A stretch of DNA of 32,821 nucleotides, from contig VGEU01000028.1 in the NCBI GenBank assembly GCA_016869145.1, forward strand, positions 1 to 32,821. The letters run 5' to 3'. Below are positions 8,702 to 15,510 of the stretch, piece after piece. Under the pieces are notes generated by a model, which was not told the DNA's origin, searched no databases, and saw nothing but the letters and a program-made list of their open reading frames with translations. Position 1 is the first letter of the stretch, and each line of letters starts with the position of its first letter. The translations under genes were made by a program, and so were the position numbers. The DNA is from Alphaproteobacteria bacterium (GTDB lineage Bacteria; Pseudomonadota; Alphaproteobacteria; MPNO01; VGEU01).

Positions 8702-9130
8702 ATGCTGAGCGTGCAAGAAGCCCTGATCTACACTATGGTGCTGATGGCCGCGGTCGACCGCGACATGAGCGACATCGAGCTCGACCGCATCGGTGACATG
8801 GCGAAGCACCTGCCGGTGTTCCGCGACTACGACCCCGACCGGCTGGGCGCCACGGCGCGGACCTGCGCCGAGCGCGTCAACGCGCCCGACGGCATCGAGA
8901 CCGTGTTCGCCGAGATCGAGGGCGCGCTGCCCGGCCATCTGCGCGAGACGGCCTATGCGCTCGCCTGCGACGTCGCGGTCGCCGACCGGCGCATCCCGGT
9001 GGAGGAGCGCCGGCTCCTGATCTTCATCCGCGACCGGCTCGGCCTGTCGCGGCTGGTCGCCGCGGCGATCGAGCACGCCGCGCGGGTCCGGTTTATCCAG
9101 CCGCCCGCACCGCCCCGCCTGCCGGCCTGA
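8702..9130 (+). CDS. TerB-domain (tellurite resistance TerB-like) protein
   Basis: A 142-residue, wholly helical-looking protein that matches the TerB-like superfamily by its two acidic repeat segments: AAVDRDMSDIELDRI (about residues 17-31) and VAVADRRIPVEERRLL (about 95-110). In TerB these carry conserved Asp/Glu for metal or effector binding. Despite the family name, single TerB-domain proteins outside ter operons have no proven tellurite role, and no other ter genes are present. A strong GGAGG lies 8 bp before the ATG. It sits 49 bp downstream of the helicase gene on the same strand. The proline-rich C-terminal tail (QPPAPPRLPA) is likely disordered. Confidence 0.8.
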   Translation: MLSVQEALIYTMVLMAAVDRDMSDIELDRIGDMAKHLPVFRDYDPDRLGATARTCAERVNAPDGIETVFAEIEGALPGHLRETAYALACDVAVADRRIPVEERRLLIFIRDRLGLSRLVAAAIEHAARVRFIQPPAPPRLPA

Positions 9131-9161
9131 TCGACGCCGCTCGACGCCGTCGCGCATCCTG

Positions 9162-9177
9162 GCAGCACTCGTGCTGC
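9162..9177. other. Short perfect hairpin between TerB gene and usg
   Basis: GCAGCAC, TC and GTGCTGC form a 7-bp perfect inverted repeat at the start of the 150-bp gap. It is not followed by a T-run. A direct repeat TCGACGCCG occurs twice just upstream (9131-9149). It may be an mRNA 3'-end structure or a protein site. Confidence 0.35.
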
Positions 9178-9189
9178 GTGGATGCTAAG

Positions 9190-9220
9190 CTCTTGAAAAT
9201 AATAGAACATTCATTGATCG
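9190..9220 (+). promoter_or_regulatory. AT-rich patch upstream of usg, probable promoter region
   Basis: An AT-rich island (TTGAAAATAATAGAAC, then ATTCATTGAT) stands out against high-GC flanks about 70 bp before the usg ATG. TTGAAA (9193-9198) could be a -35, but no convincing -10 is found at 16-18 bp. Confidence 0.25.
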
Positions 9221-9280
9221 GCGGCGATGCTCTCGGCATCCTCGACGTGTGAGGCTCGTGAGCGACGGAGTGGTACGACG

Positions 9281-9544
9281 ATGCGTGACATCGAGCGTCA
9301 GTTGCAGGGCTACCGGTTGACGACCGCCGAGATCACCTACCGGCTGCCCGATTTCCCCGAGTTGTTGCAGATCTTCGTGTGGCAGAAGCTCGCCCTCGCC
9401 CCGCGCTTCCCCGAGCTCAAGCGCTTCCTCGCGTATTGGGAATCGAACCTCGACGGCCGCATCCACTCGGTGCGGGTCGCGGGCGCGGGGATCATCGCGC
9501 CGGCCGCGCTGCGCCATGCCCGCGCGGAATATCGGCTGCACTGA
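9281..9544 (+). CDS. Usg family protein
   Basis: An 87-residue protein of the Usg-like family, a small conserved alphaproteobacterial family of unknown function. Family sequence runs through the whole length: LQGYRLTTAEITYRLPDFPELLQ (split across residues 8-30), FVWQKLALAPRFPELKRFL (32-50) and a C-terminal LDGRIHSVRVAGAGIIAP (about 57-74). ATG 9281 is preceded by GACGGAG and begins where family homology begins; the longer frame from 9227 adds unrelated residues. Immediately downstream lies an array of four terminator-like hairpins, so transcription from usg probably ends there. Confidence 0.88.
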   Translation: MRDIERQLQGYRLTTAEITYRLPDFPELLQIFVWQKLALAPRFPELKRFLAYWESNLDGRIHSVRVAGAGIIAPAALRHARAEYRLH

Positions 9545-9548
9545 GGCG

Positions 9549-9672
9549 CCCGCCGCGCATCGGCGCGGCCTCTTGCACGTGCGCCGCACATGAGCGCGGC
9601 CGCTTTAGTACCCGCCGCGCATGAGCGCGGCTTTTTGCCACCCGCCGCGCATGAGCGCGCGGCCTCTTTCGC
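9549..9672 (+). repeat. Four tandem ~31-bp repeats, each a terminator-like hairpin
   Basis: Four copies of a 30-31 bp unit follow usg. Each has a 6-bp GC stem CCGCGC, a 4-nt loop and GCGCGG, then a short T-rich tail. Stems lie at 9553-9568 (loop ATCG), 9584-9599 (CCGCAC, one mismatch, loop ATGA), 9615-9630 (perfect, loop ATGA, followed by CTTTTTG) and 9645-9660 (loop ATGA, 3' arm GCGCGC). T-rich tails occur only in the plus direction, so all four are oriented to end usg transcription. The near-identical units point to local duplication. They could also attenuate transcription into ctaA. Confidence 0.75.
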
Positions 9673-9806
9673 GATTGCCGGGCGGGGCGGCGGCCGCTAA
9701 GTAGCCGGGGCGCTGCAACCAGGCTCCGGCACCCGCCATCGCCACCGCGGTCTCCGCCTCGACCCGAAACCGCCCGATCATCGCGTGGCTCATTGTCTGC
9801 TGCGCG

Positions 9807-10799
9807 ATGGTCTTTGCGATGGTGGTGATCGGCGGGCTGACACGGCTGACCGAATCCGGTCTCTCGATCGTCCGCTGGCAGCTCGTCACCGGCACGCTGC
9901 CGCCGTTGAGCGAGGCCGCGTGGCAGGAGCAGTTCGATGCCTACCGCGCGACGCCGGAATTCCAGAAGCGGAACTTCTGGATGGGTCTCGACGACTTCAA
10001 GTCGATCTTCTGGCTCGAATATCTCCACCGCCTGTGGGGCCGGATGATCGGCCTCGTCTTCGCGCTGCCCTTCGCCTGGTTCCTGTTCCGGGGCCGCCTC
10101 GACCGCCCGCTCGCCTGGCGGCTCGGCTTCGTCTTCTCCCTCGGCGCGCTCCAGGGCGCGCTCGGCTGGTTCATGGTCGCGAGCGGCCTGGTCGACCGTC
10201 CGGACGTGAGCCACTACCGGCTCGCGATGCATCTTCTCCTGGCGCTCGTGATCTACGGCTTGCTGCTCCGGATCGCGCTCGGCCTCCGCGACGGGCCGGC
10301 GCTGCCGTCCGCCGACCGCCGCCACATCGGGCTCGGCCGTGTCCTCCTCGGCTGGATCGGGCTGACCCTCGCCTGGGGTGCCTTCGTCGCCGGGCTCGAT
10401 GCCGGGGCGATCCACAACACCTTCCCGCTGATGGGCGAGGGGCTCATTCCGCCCGGGGCCTTCGCCTTCGAGCCTTGGCCGCTCAACCTGGTCGAGAACC
10501 CGGCGACGGTGCAGTTCATCCACCGGGTGCTGGGGACCGGCGTACTCGTCCTCGCGCTCGCGCTCTGGCTCACCGCGCGGGGCGCGTCGGGCCGGCTCGA
10601 GCCGGCGGCGCTCGGCATCCTCGCCATGGCCGCCATCCAGGTCGGGCTCGGCATCGCGACGCTCCTGACCGGCGTCGCCCTCGCGCTCGGCGTCCTCCAC
10701 CAGGCCGGCGCCGTCGTCCTCCTCAGCCTCGTCCTCTGGTATCTCCATCTCGCCCACCGGCGACGGCGTGTCGCATCGGGGTTCGAGCCGGCGGCTTGA
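9807..10799 (+). CDS. ctaA: Heme A synthase (CtaA/COX15); true N-terminus probably upstream
   Basis: Membrane enzyme that oxidises heme O to heme A for aa3-type cytochrome oxidase. From the first ATG (9807) the product is 330 residues. Four likely heme-ligand histidines are visible in YLHRLWGRMIG (about 78-88), HYRLAMHLL (about 136-144), FIHRVLGTG (about 237-245) and VLHQAG (about 300-305), with about seven or eight hydrophobic helices. The ATG falls inside the first helix. In-frame codons upstream (9738-9806) encode RNRPIIAWLIVCCA, which looks like the real helix start, yet between the in-frame TAG (9702-9704) and 9807 there is no ATG, GTG, TTG or CTG. ATC 9738 or ATT are the only non-standard options. 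An in-frame ATG at 9651 precedes the TAG. Confidence 0.85.
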   Translation: MVFAMVVIGGLTRLTESGLSIVRWQLVTGTLPPLSEAAWQEQFDAYRATPEFQKRNFWMGLDDFKSIFWLEYLHRLWGRMIGLVFALPFAWFLFRGRLDRPLAWRLGFVFSLGALQGALGWFMVASGLVDRPDVSHYRLAMHLLLALVIYGLLLRIALGLRDGPALPSADRRHIGLGRVLLGWIGLTLAWGAFVAGLDAGAIHNTFPLMGEGLIPPGAFAFEPWPLNLVENPATVQFIHRVLGTGVLVLALALWLTARGASGRLEPAALGILAMAAIQVGLGIATLLTGVALALGVLHQAGAVVLLSLVLWYLHLAHRRRRVASGFEPAA

Positions 10800-10824
10800 C
10801 CGCGCGCCGCCGCGGCGCTAATGG
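10796..10824 (+). promoter_or_regulatory. Candidate sigma-70 promoter for the metZ riboswitch transcript
   Basis: TTGACC (10796-10801) overlaps the ctaA stop codon. GCTAAT or TAATGG (10817-10824) follows after 15-17 bp. Start of transcription near 10829 would coincide with the first base of the SAM-II aptamer. Confidence 0.5.
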
Positions 10825-10829
10825 ACGGG

Positions 10830-10884
10830 CGTGGTGATTTGGCCCGACTGGCTTGCAGCCACGTTAAACAACTCGCTAAAAGGT
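10830..10884 (+). ncRNA. SAM-II riboswitch (metA element) upstream of metZ
   Basis: The stretch fits the SAM-II aptamer, a pseudoknot that binds S-adenosylmethionine in alphaproteobacterial methionine genes. P1 is formed by CGTGG (10830-10834) and CCACG (10859-10863). The conserved TGATTTG loop follows P1 (10835-10841), TTGCAG precedes the second P1 strand, and the conserved tail TTAAACAACTCGCTAAAAGG (10864-10883) completes the pseudoknot. The length of about 55 nt and the position before metZ are typical. Recognition is by consensus from memory, not a covariance model. Confidence 0.85.
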
Positions 10885-10900
10885 CGGCGCGGAACGATGA

Positions 10901-10927
10901 CCCTGGCCCGCCGGCCGGGGTTTTTTT
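10901..10927 (+). terminator. Intrinsic terminator of the metZ SAM-II riboswitch
   Basis: CCCTGGCC (10901-10908) pairs with GGCCGGGG (10913-10920) across a CGCC loop, giving 8 bp with one G-T pair. It is followed directly by seven T (10921-10927). It lies 16 nt after the aptamer and 26 nt before the metZ start, so it is the likely expression platform: high SAM should favour termination. A short GGTC (10882-10885)/GACC (10899-10902) pairing could act as antiterminator, but this is weak. Confidence 0.85.
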
Positions 10928-10953
10928 GTTCGCCGGGTCGCGCGGAGGACGCA

Positions 10954-12150
10954 ATGAAGGCACCCGATCCCAACGACACCCAGCGCTGGCGCATGCAGAC
11001 GCGGATGGTGCGCGGCGGCACGCGACGCTCGCAGTTTGGCGAGACGTCGGAGGCGATGTATCTCACCTCGGGCTTCGTCTATGGCGCCGCCGAGGAGGCC
11101 GAGAGCGCGTTCAAGGGCGAGGTCGAGCGCTTCATCTATTCGCGCTACGGCAACCCGACGGTCGAGATGTTCCAGGACCGGCTGAAGCTCGCCGAGGGCG
11201 CCGAGGCGTGCATGGCGATGGCGAGCGGCATGGCCGCGGTGTTCGCCGCGCTCGCCTGCCAGGTGCGCGCCGGTGACCGCGTCGTCGGCTCGCGCGCGCT
11301 GTTCGGCTCGTGCCTCTACATCCTGACCGAGCTCCTGCCGCGCTACGGCGTCGAGACGATCATCGTCGACGGCACCGATCTCGACCAGTGGGCGCGCGCG
11401 CTCGCCAAGCCGACGCGCTGCGTCTTCCTCGAGACGCCGTCGAACCCGGGGCTCGAGATCATCGACCTCGCCGCGGTCTCCGCGCTCGCGCACGCGGCCG
11501 GCGCCTCGGTCGTGATCGACAACGTGTTCGCGACACCGGTGCTGCAGCGCCCGCTCGAGTTCGGCGCCGACATCGTCGTCTACTCGGCGACCAAGCACAT
11601 CGACGGCCAGGGCCGCTGCATGGGCGGCGCCGTCCTCGGCAGCCGCGCGTTCTGCGACAAGACGCTGATGCCGTTCATGCGCCACACCGGCCCGGCGATG
11701 AGCCCGTTCAACGCCTGGGTGCTCCTCAAGGGGCTCGAGACGCTCGAGCTCCGCGTCCGGCGCCACTGCGACAATGCGCGCCGGATCGCCGACTTCCTGA
11801 GCGGCCAGCGGGGCATCGTCCGGGTCATCTATCCCGGCCGCGCCGACCACCCGCAGCACGCGCTCGCCCTGAAGCAGATGGACGATTTCGGCAGCGTCGT
11901 CTCCTTCGAGCTCGACGGCGGCAAGGAGCGCGCCTTCCGCTTCCTCAACGCCCTCCGTCTGGTCGACATCTCGAACAATCTCGGCGATTGCAAGAGCCTC
12001 GTCACGCATCCGGCGACGACCACCCATCAGCGGCTCGCGCCCGAAGACAGGGCACGGCTCGGCATCACCGACGGCTTCGTCCGCATCTCGGTCGGGCTCG
12101 AGGACGTCCGCGACATCGAGGAGGACATCGTCGGCGCGCTCGCGGCCTGA
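10954..12150 (+). CDS. metZ: O-succinylhomoserine sulfhydrylase
   Basis: PLP enzyme of the Cys/Met metabolism family that makes homocysteine from O-succinylhomoserine and sulfide in methionine synthesis; 398 residues. Visible features: YSRYGNPTVEMFQ (62-74), the ASGMAA motif (90-95), ETPSNPGLEI (160-169), VVIDNVF (186-192) and SATKHIDGQGR (211-221) with the PLP lysine at K214. The C-terminal LGDCKSLVTHPATTTH block is intact. GGAGG sits 6 bp before the ATG. Expression is predicted to be under SAM-II control through the terminator just upstream. MetZ is separated from MetB/MetC mainly by overall similarity, and the riboswitch supports a methionine role. apaG follows after 119 bp. Confidence 0.95.
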   Translation: MKAPDPNDTQRWRMQTRMVRGGTRRSQFGETSEAMYLTSGFVYGAAEEAESAFKGEVERFIYSRYGNPTVEMFQDRLKLAEGAEACMAMASGMAAVFAALACQVRAGDRVVGSRALFGSCLYILTELLPRYGVETIIVDGTDLDQWARALAKPTRCVFLETPSNPGLEIIDLAAVSALAHAAGASVVIDNVFATPVLQRPLEFGADIVVYSATKHIDGQGRCMGGAVLGSRAFCDKTLMPFMRHTGPAMSPFNAWVLLKGLETLELRVRRHCDNARRIADFLSGQRGIVRVIYPGRADHPQHALALKQMDDFGSVVSFELDGGKERAFRFLNALRLVDISNNLGDCKSLVTHPATTTHQRLAPEDRARLGITDGFVRISVGLEDVRDIEEDIVGALAA

Positions 12151-12184
12151 CCGGGGCGGCGCCGACCACGGCCCGGACCATGGC

Positions 12185-12212
12185 CTTTGAAACTACGGCC
12201 GGCCGATATAGA
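12185..12212 (+). promoter_or_regulatory. Candidate promoter for apaG
   Basis: CTTTGA (12185-12190), a 16-bp spacer and TATAGA (12207-12212) stand out in the GC-rich metZ-apaG gap, 58 bp before the apaG ATG. Pattern match only. Confidence 0.35.
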
Positions 12213-12269
12213 TTCCTGCTGTGACCGTGGGGTGCCGACCGGCCCCGGCGGCCCGGCAAGGATGAGGGC

Positions 12270-12662
12270 ATGTATTCCGAGACCACCCGCGACATCCGCA
12301 TCACCGTCCGGCCGTCCTATCTCGAGGACCAGTCGACGCCGGGCGACAACCACTATGTCTGGGCCTACCATGTCCGGATCGACAATGGCGGCGGGGAGAC
12401 CGTCCAGCTCCTCAGCCGCTACTGGCACATCACGGATTCGCTCGGCCGGGTCCAGGAGGTGCGCGGCGCCGGTGTCGTCGGCGAGCAGCCCGTCCTCAAG
12501 CCGGGTGAGTCCTACGAGTATACGAGCGGCACGCCGCTGCATACGCCGTCCGGGATCATGAAGGGTAGCTACGAGATGCGCACCCCCGAGGGCGAGCGCT
12601 TCGCGGTCGCGATCCCAGCCTTTTCGCTCGACAGTCCGCACCAGAGGCGGCTGATCAACTAG
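12270..12662 (+). CDS. apaG: ApaG family protein
   Basis: A 130-residue single-domain protein with the fibronectin III-like ApaG fold. Diagnostic segments: [18 protein letters not shown] (5-22), [13 protein letters not shown] (29-41), [13 protein letters not shown] (45-57), [19 protein letters not shown] (69-87) and [10 protein letters not shown] (about 98-108). ApaG has been tied to cobalt resistance and magnesium efflux in Salmonella, and ApaG-like domains occur in F-box and polymerase-delta-interacting proteins; the biochemical role is not settled. AAGGATGAGGGC precedes the ATG as ribosome binding site. From memory, apaG often lies near hslO and metZ in alphaproteobacteria, and here metZ is directly upstream. 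Confidence 0.95.
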   Translation: MYSETTRDIRITVRPSYLEDQSTPGDNHYVWAYHVRIDNGGGETVQLLSRYWHITDSLGRVQEVRGAGVVGEQPVLKPGESYEYTSGTPLHTPSGIMKGSYEMRTPEGERFAVAIPAFSLDSPHQRRLIN

Positions 12663-12727
12663 CGCCATCGCCGAGGCGGCGCCCCGCAGCCCTGCACCGT
12701 CTTCCACCTTTATCAGAGGATCGCGTC

Positions 12728-13369
12728 GTGAAGCCTTCCAACGTCGATATCGAGCCCCGCCCCTTCTCCCTCGACGCGCGCCCGACCAAGGGCGAGGCGA
12801 TGGAGGCGATCCGGACGCTGATCCTCTATGCCGGCGACAATCCGCACCGCGAGGGTCTCCGCGACACGCCCGACCGCGTCGCACGCGCATTCCGCGAGTG
12901 GTTCTCGGGCTACGACATCGACCCGGCGGACTATCTCGCGCGCACGTTCGAGGAGGTCAACGGCTATGACGAGATGGTCGTGCTCCGCAATATCCGCTTC
13001 GAATCGCATTGCGAGCACCACCTCGCGCCCATCATCGGCCAGGCCCATGTCGGCTATATCCCGGACCGGCGCGTCGTCGGCATCTCCAAGCTCGCGCGCC
13101 TCGTCGAGGTCTACGCCAAGCGGCTCCAGATCCAGGAGAAGATGACGAGCCAGATCGCCGGCACCATCCAGGACGTGCTGCGGCCGAAGGGCGTCGCGGT
13201 CGTCATCGAGGCGACCCACCAGTGCATGTCGACGCGCGGGGTGCACAAGGCGGGCATGACCATGGTGACCAGCCAGATGATCGGCGCCTTCCGCGACATC
13301 GAGGCGACGCGGCGCGAGTTCCTCGCCGTCATCGGCAATCCCACCTCGGGCCACGTCCACACCGCGTAG
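12728..13369 (+). CDS. folE: GTP cyclohydrolase I
   Basis: Converts GTP to 7,8-dihydroneopterin triphosphate, the first step to folate and, in many bacteria, queuosine. The product has 213 residues. Zinc ligands are visible: Cys95 and His98 in ESHCEHH (92-98) and Cys166 in HQCMSTRG (164-171). Other family blocks are [11 protein letters not shown] (42-52), [16 protein letters not shown] (109-124) and [11 protein letters not shown] (134-144). The start is GTG 12728 with AGAGGAT upstream. The Zn-dependent type IA enzyme is indicated, not the metal-flexible FolE2. Its 65-bp distance from apaG on the same strand allows co-transcription; trkH follows after 37 bp. Confidence 0.95.
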   Translation: MKPSNVDIEPRPFSLDARPTKGEAMEAIRTLILYAGDNPHREGLRDTPDRVARAFREWFSGYDIDPADYLARTFEEVNGYDEMVVLRNIRFESHCEHHLAPIIGQAHVGYIPDRRVVGISKLARLVEVYAKRLQIQEKMTSQIAGTIQDVLRPKGVAVVIEATHQCMSTRGVHKAGMTMVTSQMIGAFRDIEATRREFLAVIGNPTSGHVHTA

Positions 13370-13406
13370 ACGAACGGCCCGGGCAAATCGGGCCGCGACC
13401 GGCGCC

Positions 13407-14855
13407 ATGCCCGATCTTCGCCCGATCCTCTTCGTCGTCGGCATCCTCCTCGCGACGCTCGCGGTCGGCATGTGCCCGCCGGCGATCGTCGATGCCATCA
13501 ACGATCATCCCGACTGGCGCGTGTTCGCGACCGCCGCCGCGCTCACGATGTTCGTCGGCGTCTCGCTCATCCTCACCCACGCGACGCGCGACACGCGTCT
13601 CACCATACGCCAGGCGTTCATCCTGACGACGCTGAGCTGGGTCGCGACAGCGGCGTTCGCGGCGCTGCCGTTCGCCTTCTCCGACCTCCAGCTCTCCTAC
13701 GCCGACGCCTATTTCGAGGCGATGAGCGGGATCACGACGACCGGATCGACCGTGATCGCCGGCCTCGAGAAGGCACCCGAGGGCATCCTCCTGTGGCGCG
13801 GCATCCTGAGTTGGTTCGGCGGCATCGGCATCATCGCCGTCGGCGTCGCGATCCTGCCGATGCTCCAGGTCGGCGGCATGCAGCTCTTCCGCATGGAATC
13901 GTCCGACCGGTCGGAGAAGGTCCTGCCGCGCGCCCAGCGGATCGTCTCCGGGATCGGCGTCGTCTATGTCGGGCTCTCCCTCGCCTGCATTGCACTCCTG
14001 TGGATCGTCGGCCTGTCGCCGCTCGATGCGATCGTGCACGGCATGACGGCGGTCGCGACCGCCGGGTTCACCAACCACGACGCCTCGATCGGCGTCTACG
14101 GCGATGCCGAGACGGAGCTGATCCTGATCGTGTTCATGCTCGCGGGCGCGCTGCCGTTCGTCGTCTATATCCGGATGATCGGGGGGCGGCCGTCGGCGCT
14201 CTTCCGCGACCGTCAGGTGCGCGGCTATCTCGGCGCGCTCGCGCTCGCCGTCGTCGTCATCGCGCTGTGGCGGCACTGGACGAGCGAGGACTCGCTCTTC
14301 ACCGCGCTCCGCCATGCGGCCTTCAGCCTCGTCTCGATCGTGACGACGACGGGCTTCGTCACCGTCAACTACGAGATCTGGGGCAGCTTCGCCACCACCT
14401 TCTTCCTCATCGCGATGTTCGTCGGCGGCTGCTCGGGCTCGACCTCGGGCGGGCTCAAGGTCTACCGGTTCCAGATCCTCTACACCGCCGCGAAGACCGA
14501 GGTCTGGCGCCTCCTCCAGCCGCACGGCGTGCGGGTGCCGCTCTACAACGGCGGACCGGTCGACGACGCGATCGTGCGCTCGGTGCTCGCCTATTTCTTC
14601 CTCTACATCATCGCCTTCTCGGCGATCGCGATCGTGCTCGCGCTCCTCGGTCTCGACGCCATCACCGCGATCTCGGGTGCCGCGACTGCGATCGGCAATG
14701 TCGGTCCGGGGCTCGGCGACATCATCGGGCCGCAAGGCAATTTCTCGACGCTGCCCGAGCTCGCGAAGTGGGTCCTGTCGGCCGGCATGCTGCTCGGCCG
14801 GCTCGAGATATTCACCGTGCTGGTGCTGTTGTCGCGGACCTTCTGGCGCGGCTGA
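13407..14855 (+). CDS. trkH: TrkH family potassium uptake protein
   Basis: Inner-membrane K+ channel subunit of the Trk system; 482 residues with repeated M1-P-M2 units. Four selectivity-filter segments can be read: TTTGST (110-115), ATAGFT (217-222), TTTGFV (313-318) and GNVGPG (430-435). The intramembrane gating loop rich in Gly/Ser appears as GGCSGSTSGGLK (340-351). SWFGGIGIIAVGVAILPMLQ (135-154, TrkH-type) is also conserved. TrkH normally works with the cytosolic regulator TrkA, which is not in this window. The gene ends 13 bp from the stop of the convergent lipoprotein gene, with no clear terminator in the gap. Confidence 0.95.
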   Translation: MPDLRPILFVVGILLATLAVGMCPPAIVDAINDHPDWRVFATAAALTMFVGVSLILTHATRDTRLTIRQAFILTTLSWVATAAFAALPFAFSDLQLSYADAYFEAMSGITTTGSTVIAGLEKAPEGILLWRGILSWFGGIGIIAVGVAILPMLQVGGMQLFRMESSDRSEKVLPRAQRIVSGIGVVYVGLSLACIALLWIVGLSPLDAIVHGMTAVATAGFTNHDASIGVYGDAETELILIVFMLAGALPFVVYIRMIGGRPSALFRDRQVRGYLGALALAVVVIALWRHWTSEDSLFTALRHAAFSLVSIVTTTGFVTVNYEIWGSFATTFFLIAMFVGGCSGSTSGGLKVYRFQILYTAAKTEVWRLLQPHGVRVPLYNGGPVDDAIVRSVLAYFFLYIIAFSAIAIVLALLGLDAITAISGAATAIGNVGPGLGDIIGPQGNFSTLPELAKWVLSAGMLLGRLEIFTVLVLLSRTFWRG

Positions 14856-14868
14856 TCGCGGCGCGCGC

Positions 14869-15477
14869 TCAGCGCAGCATGTCGCCGAGATGCTCGCGGA
14901 TCTGACGCTCGAGCGAGGCGTCGAGATCGGTCATCAGCGCTTCCGTCATCTCGTGCCAGACGCGCTCGCGACCCTGGAGCGTGATGTCCTCGGCGACGGT
15001 ACGCGACCGCTCGGCGCGCGCGGCGACGAGGCCACGCCGCGCGCCGCGGCCGCCCACGACCTCGATCCGCATCTCGAGGACCGCGTCATAGCGCTCGGTC
15101 TGATCGGTCGTGAACGCACCGCGCAACCCGCCGGTGCGCGGCAGCGGAACCTCGACCACGCTCGCGGTACGGACGATCGCGCGCGCGGTACCGGCGGTCC
15201 CGGCCGCGCGGAGCCGGTCATCGGCCCAGCGCTCGGCCGCCGCCGCCGGTGTCACGCGGAACAGGTGATCGACATGGGGCTTCGCCGCCGGCGCGACGTA
15301 GTCGCGCACCACCTCGATGCGGGCGACGTCGAGGCGGATCGGGCCGCGCGCGGCGAAGGACGGCGGATCGAAGCGAAAAACCGGCGGCGGTTGCGCGCAG
15401 CCCGACACGGCGAGGCCCGTGGCGAGCAGCGCGAGAACGACGGAACGGCGGCTTCGATGGATCATGGGATGGATCAT
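14869..15477 (-). CDS. Putative lipoprotein of unknown function
   Basis: A 202-residue product with a lipoprotein signal peptide: basic n-region (HRSRR), hydrophobic core (about residues 13-23) and lipobox AVSGC with the lipidated cysteine at position 27. The mature part has no enzyme motif I recognise; it contains IRLDVARIEVVRDY (47-60) and a C-terminal helical region ending REHLGDMLR. It resembles conserved alphaproteobacterial hypothetical lipoproteins found behind hslO. Two in-frame ATGs (15477 and 15465) compete; GGAGG about 11 bp upstream favours the first. It lies 33 bp downstream of hslO and is probably the last gene of the argD-argF-hslO operon. Confidence 0.8.
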   Translation of the reverse strand: MIHPMIHRSRRSVVLALLATGLAVSGCAQPPPVFRFDPPSFAARGPIRLDVARIEVVRDYVAPAAKPHVDHLFRVTPAAAAERWADDRLRAAGTAGTARAIVRTASVVEVPLPRTGGLRGAFTTDQTERYDAVLEMRIEVVGGRGARRGLVAARAERSRTVAEDITLQGRERVWHEMTEALMTDLDASLERQIREHLGDMLR

Positions 15478-15510
15478 GGAAGGCGGCGCCTCCGCGATTT
15501 CCGGACCCTA

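Noticed and set aside
8702-9130. Tellurite resistance role for the TerB-domain protein
   Set aside because: No other ter genes are present; the family name alone does not support that function.
9549-9672. Hairpin array considered as a CRISPR array
   Set aside because: Units are contiguous with no unique spacers, the repeat is a short GC palindrome with T-tail, and no cas gene is nearby.
9492-10757. 421-aa minus-strand open frame across the hairpin array and ctaA
   Set aside because: Glu/Pro-rich shadow of ctaA; its repetitive C-terminus only reflects the 31-bp DNA repeats read backwards.
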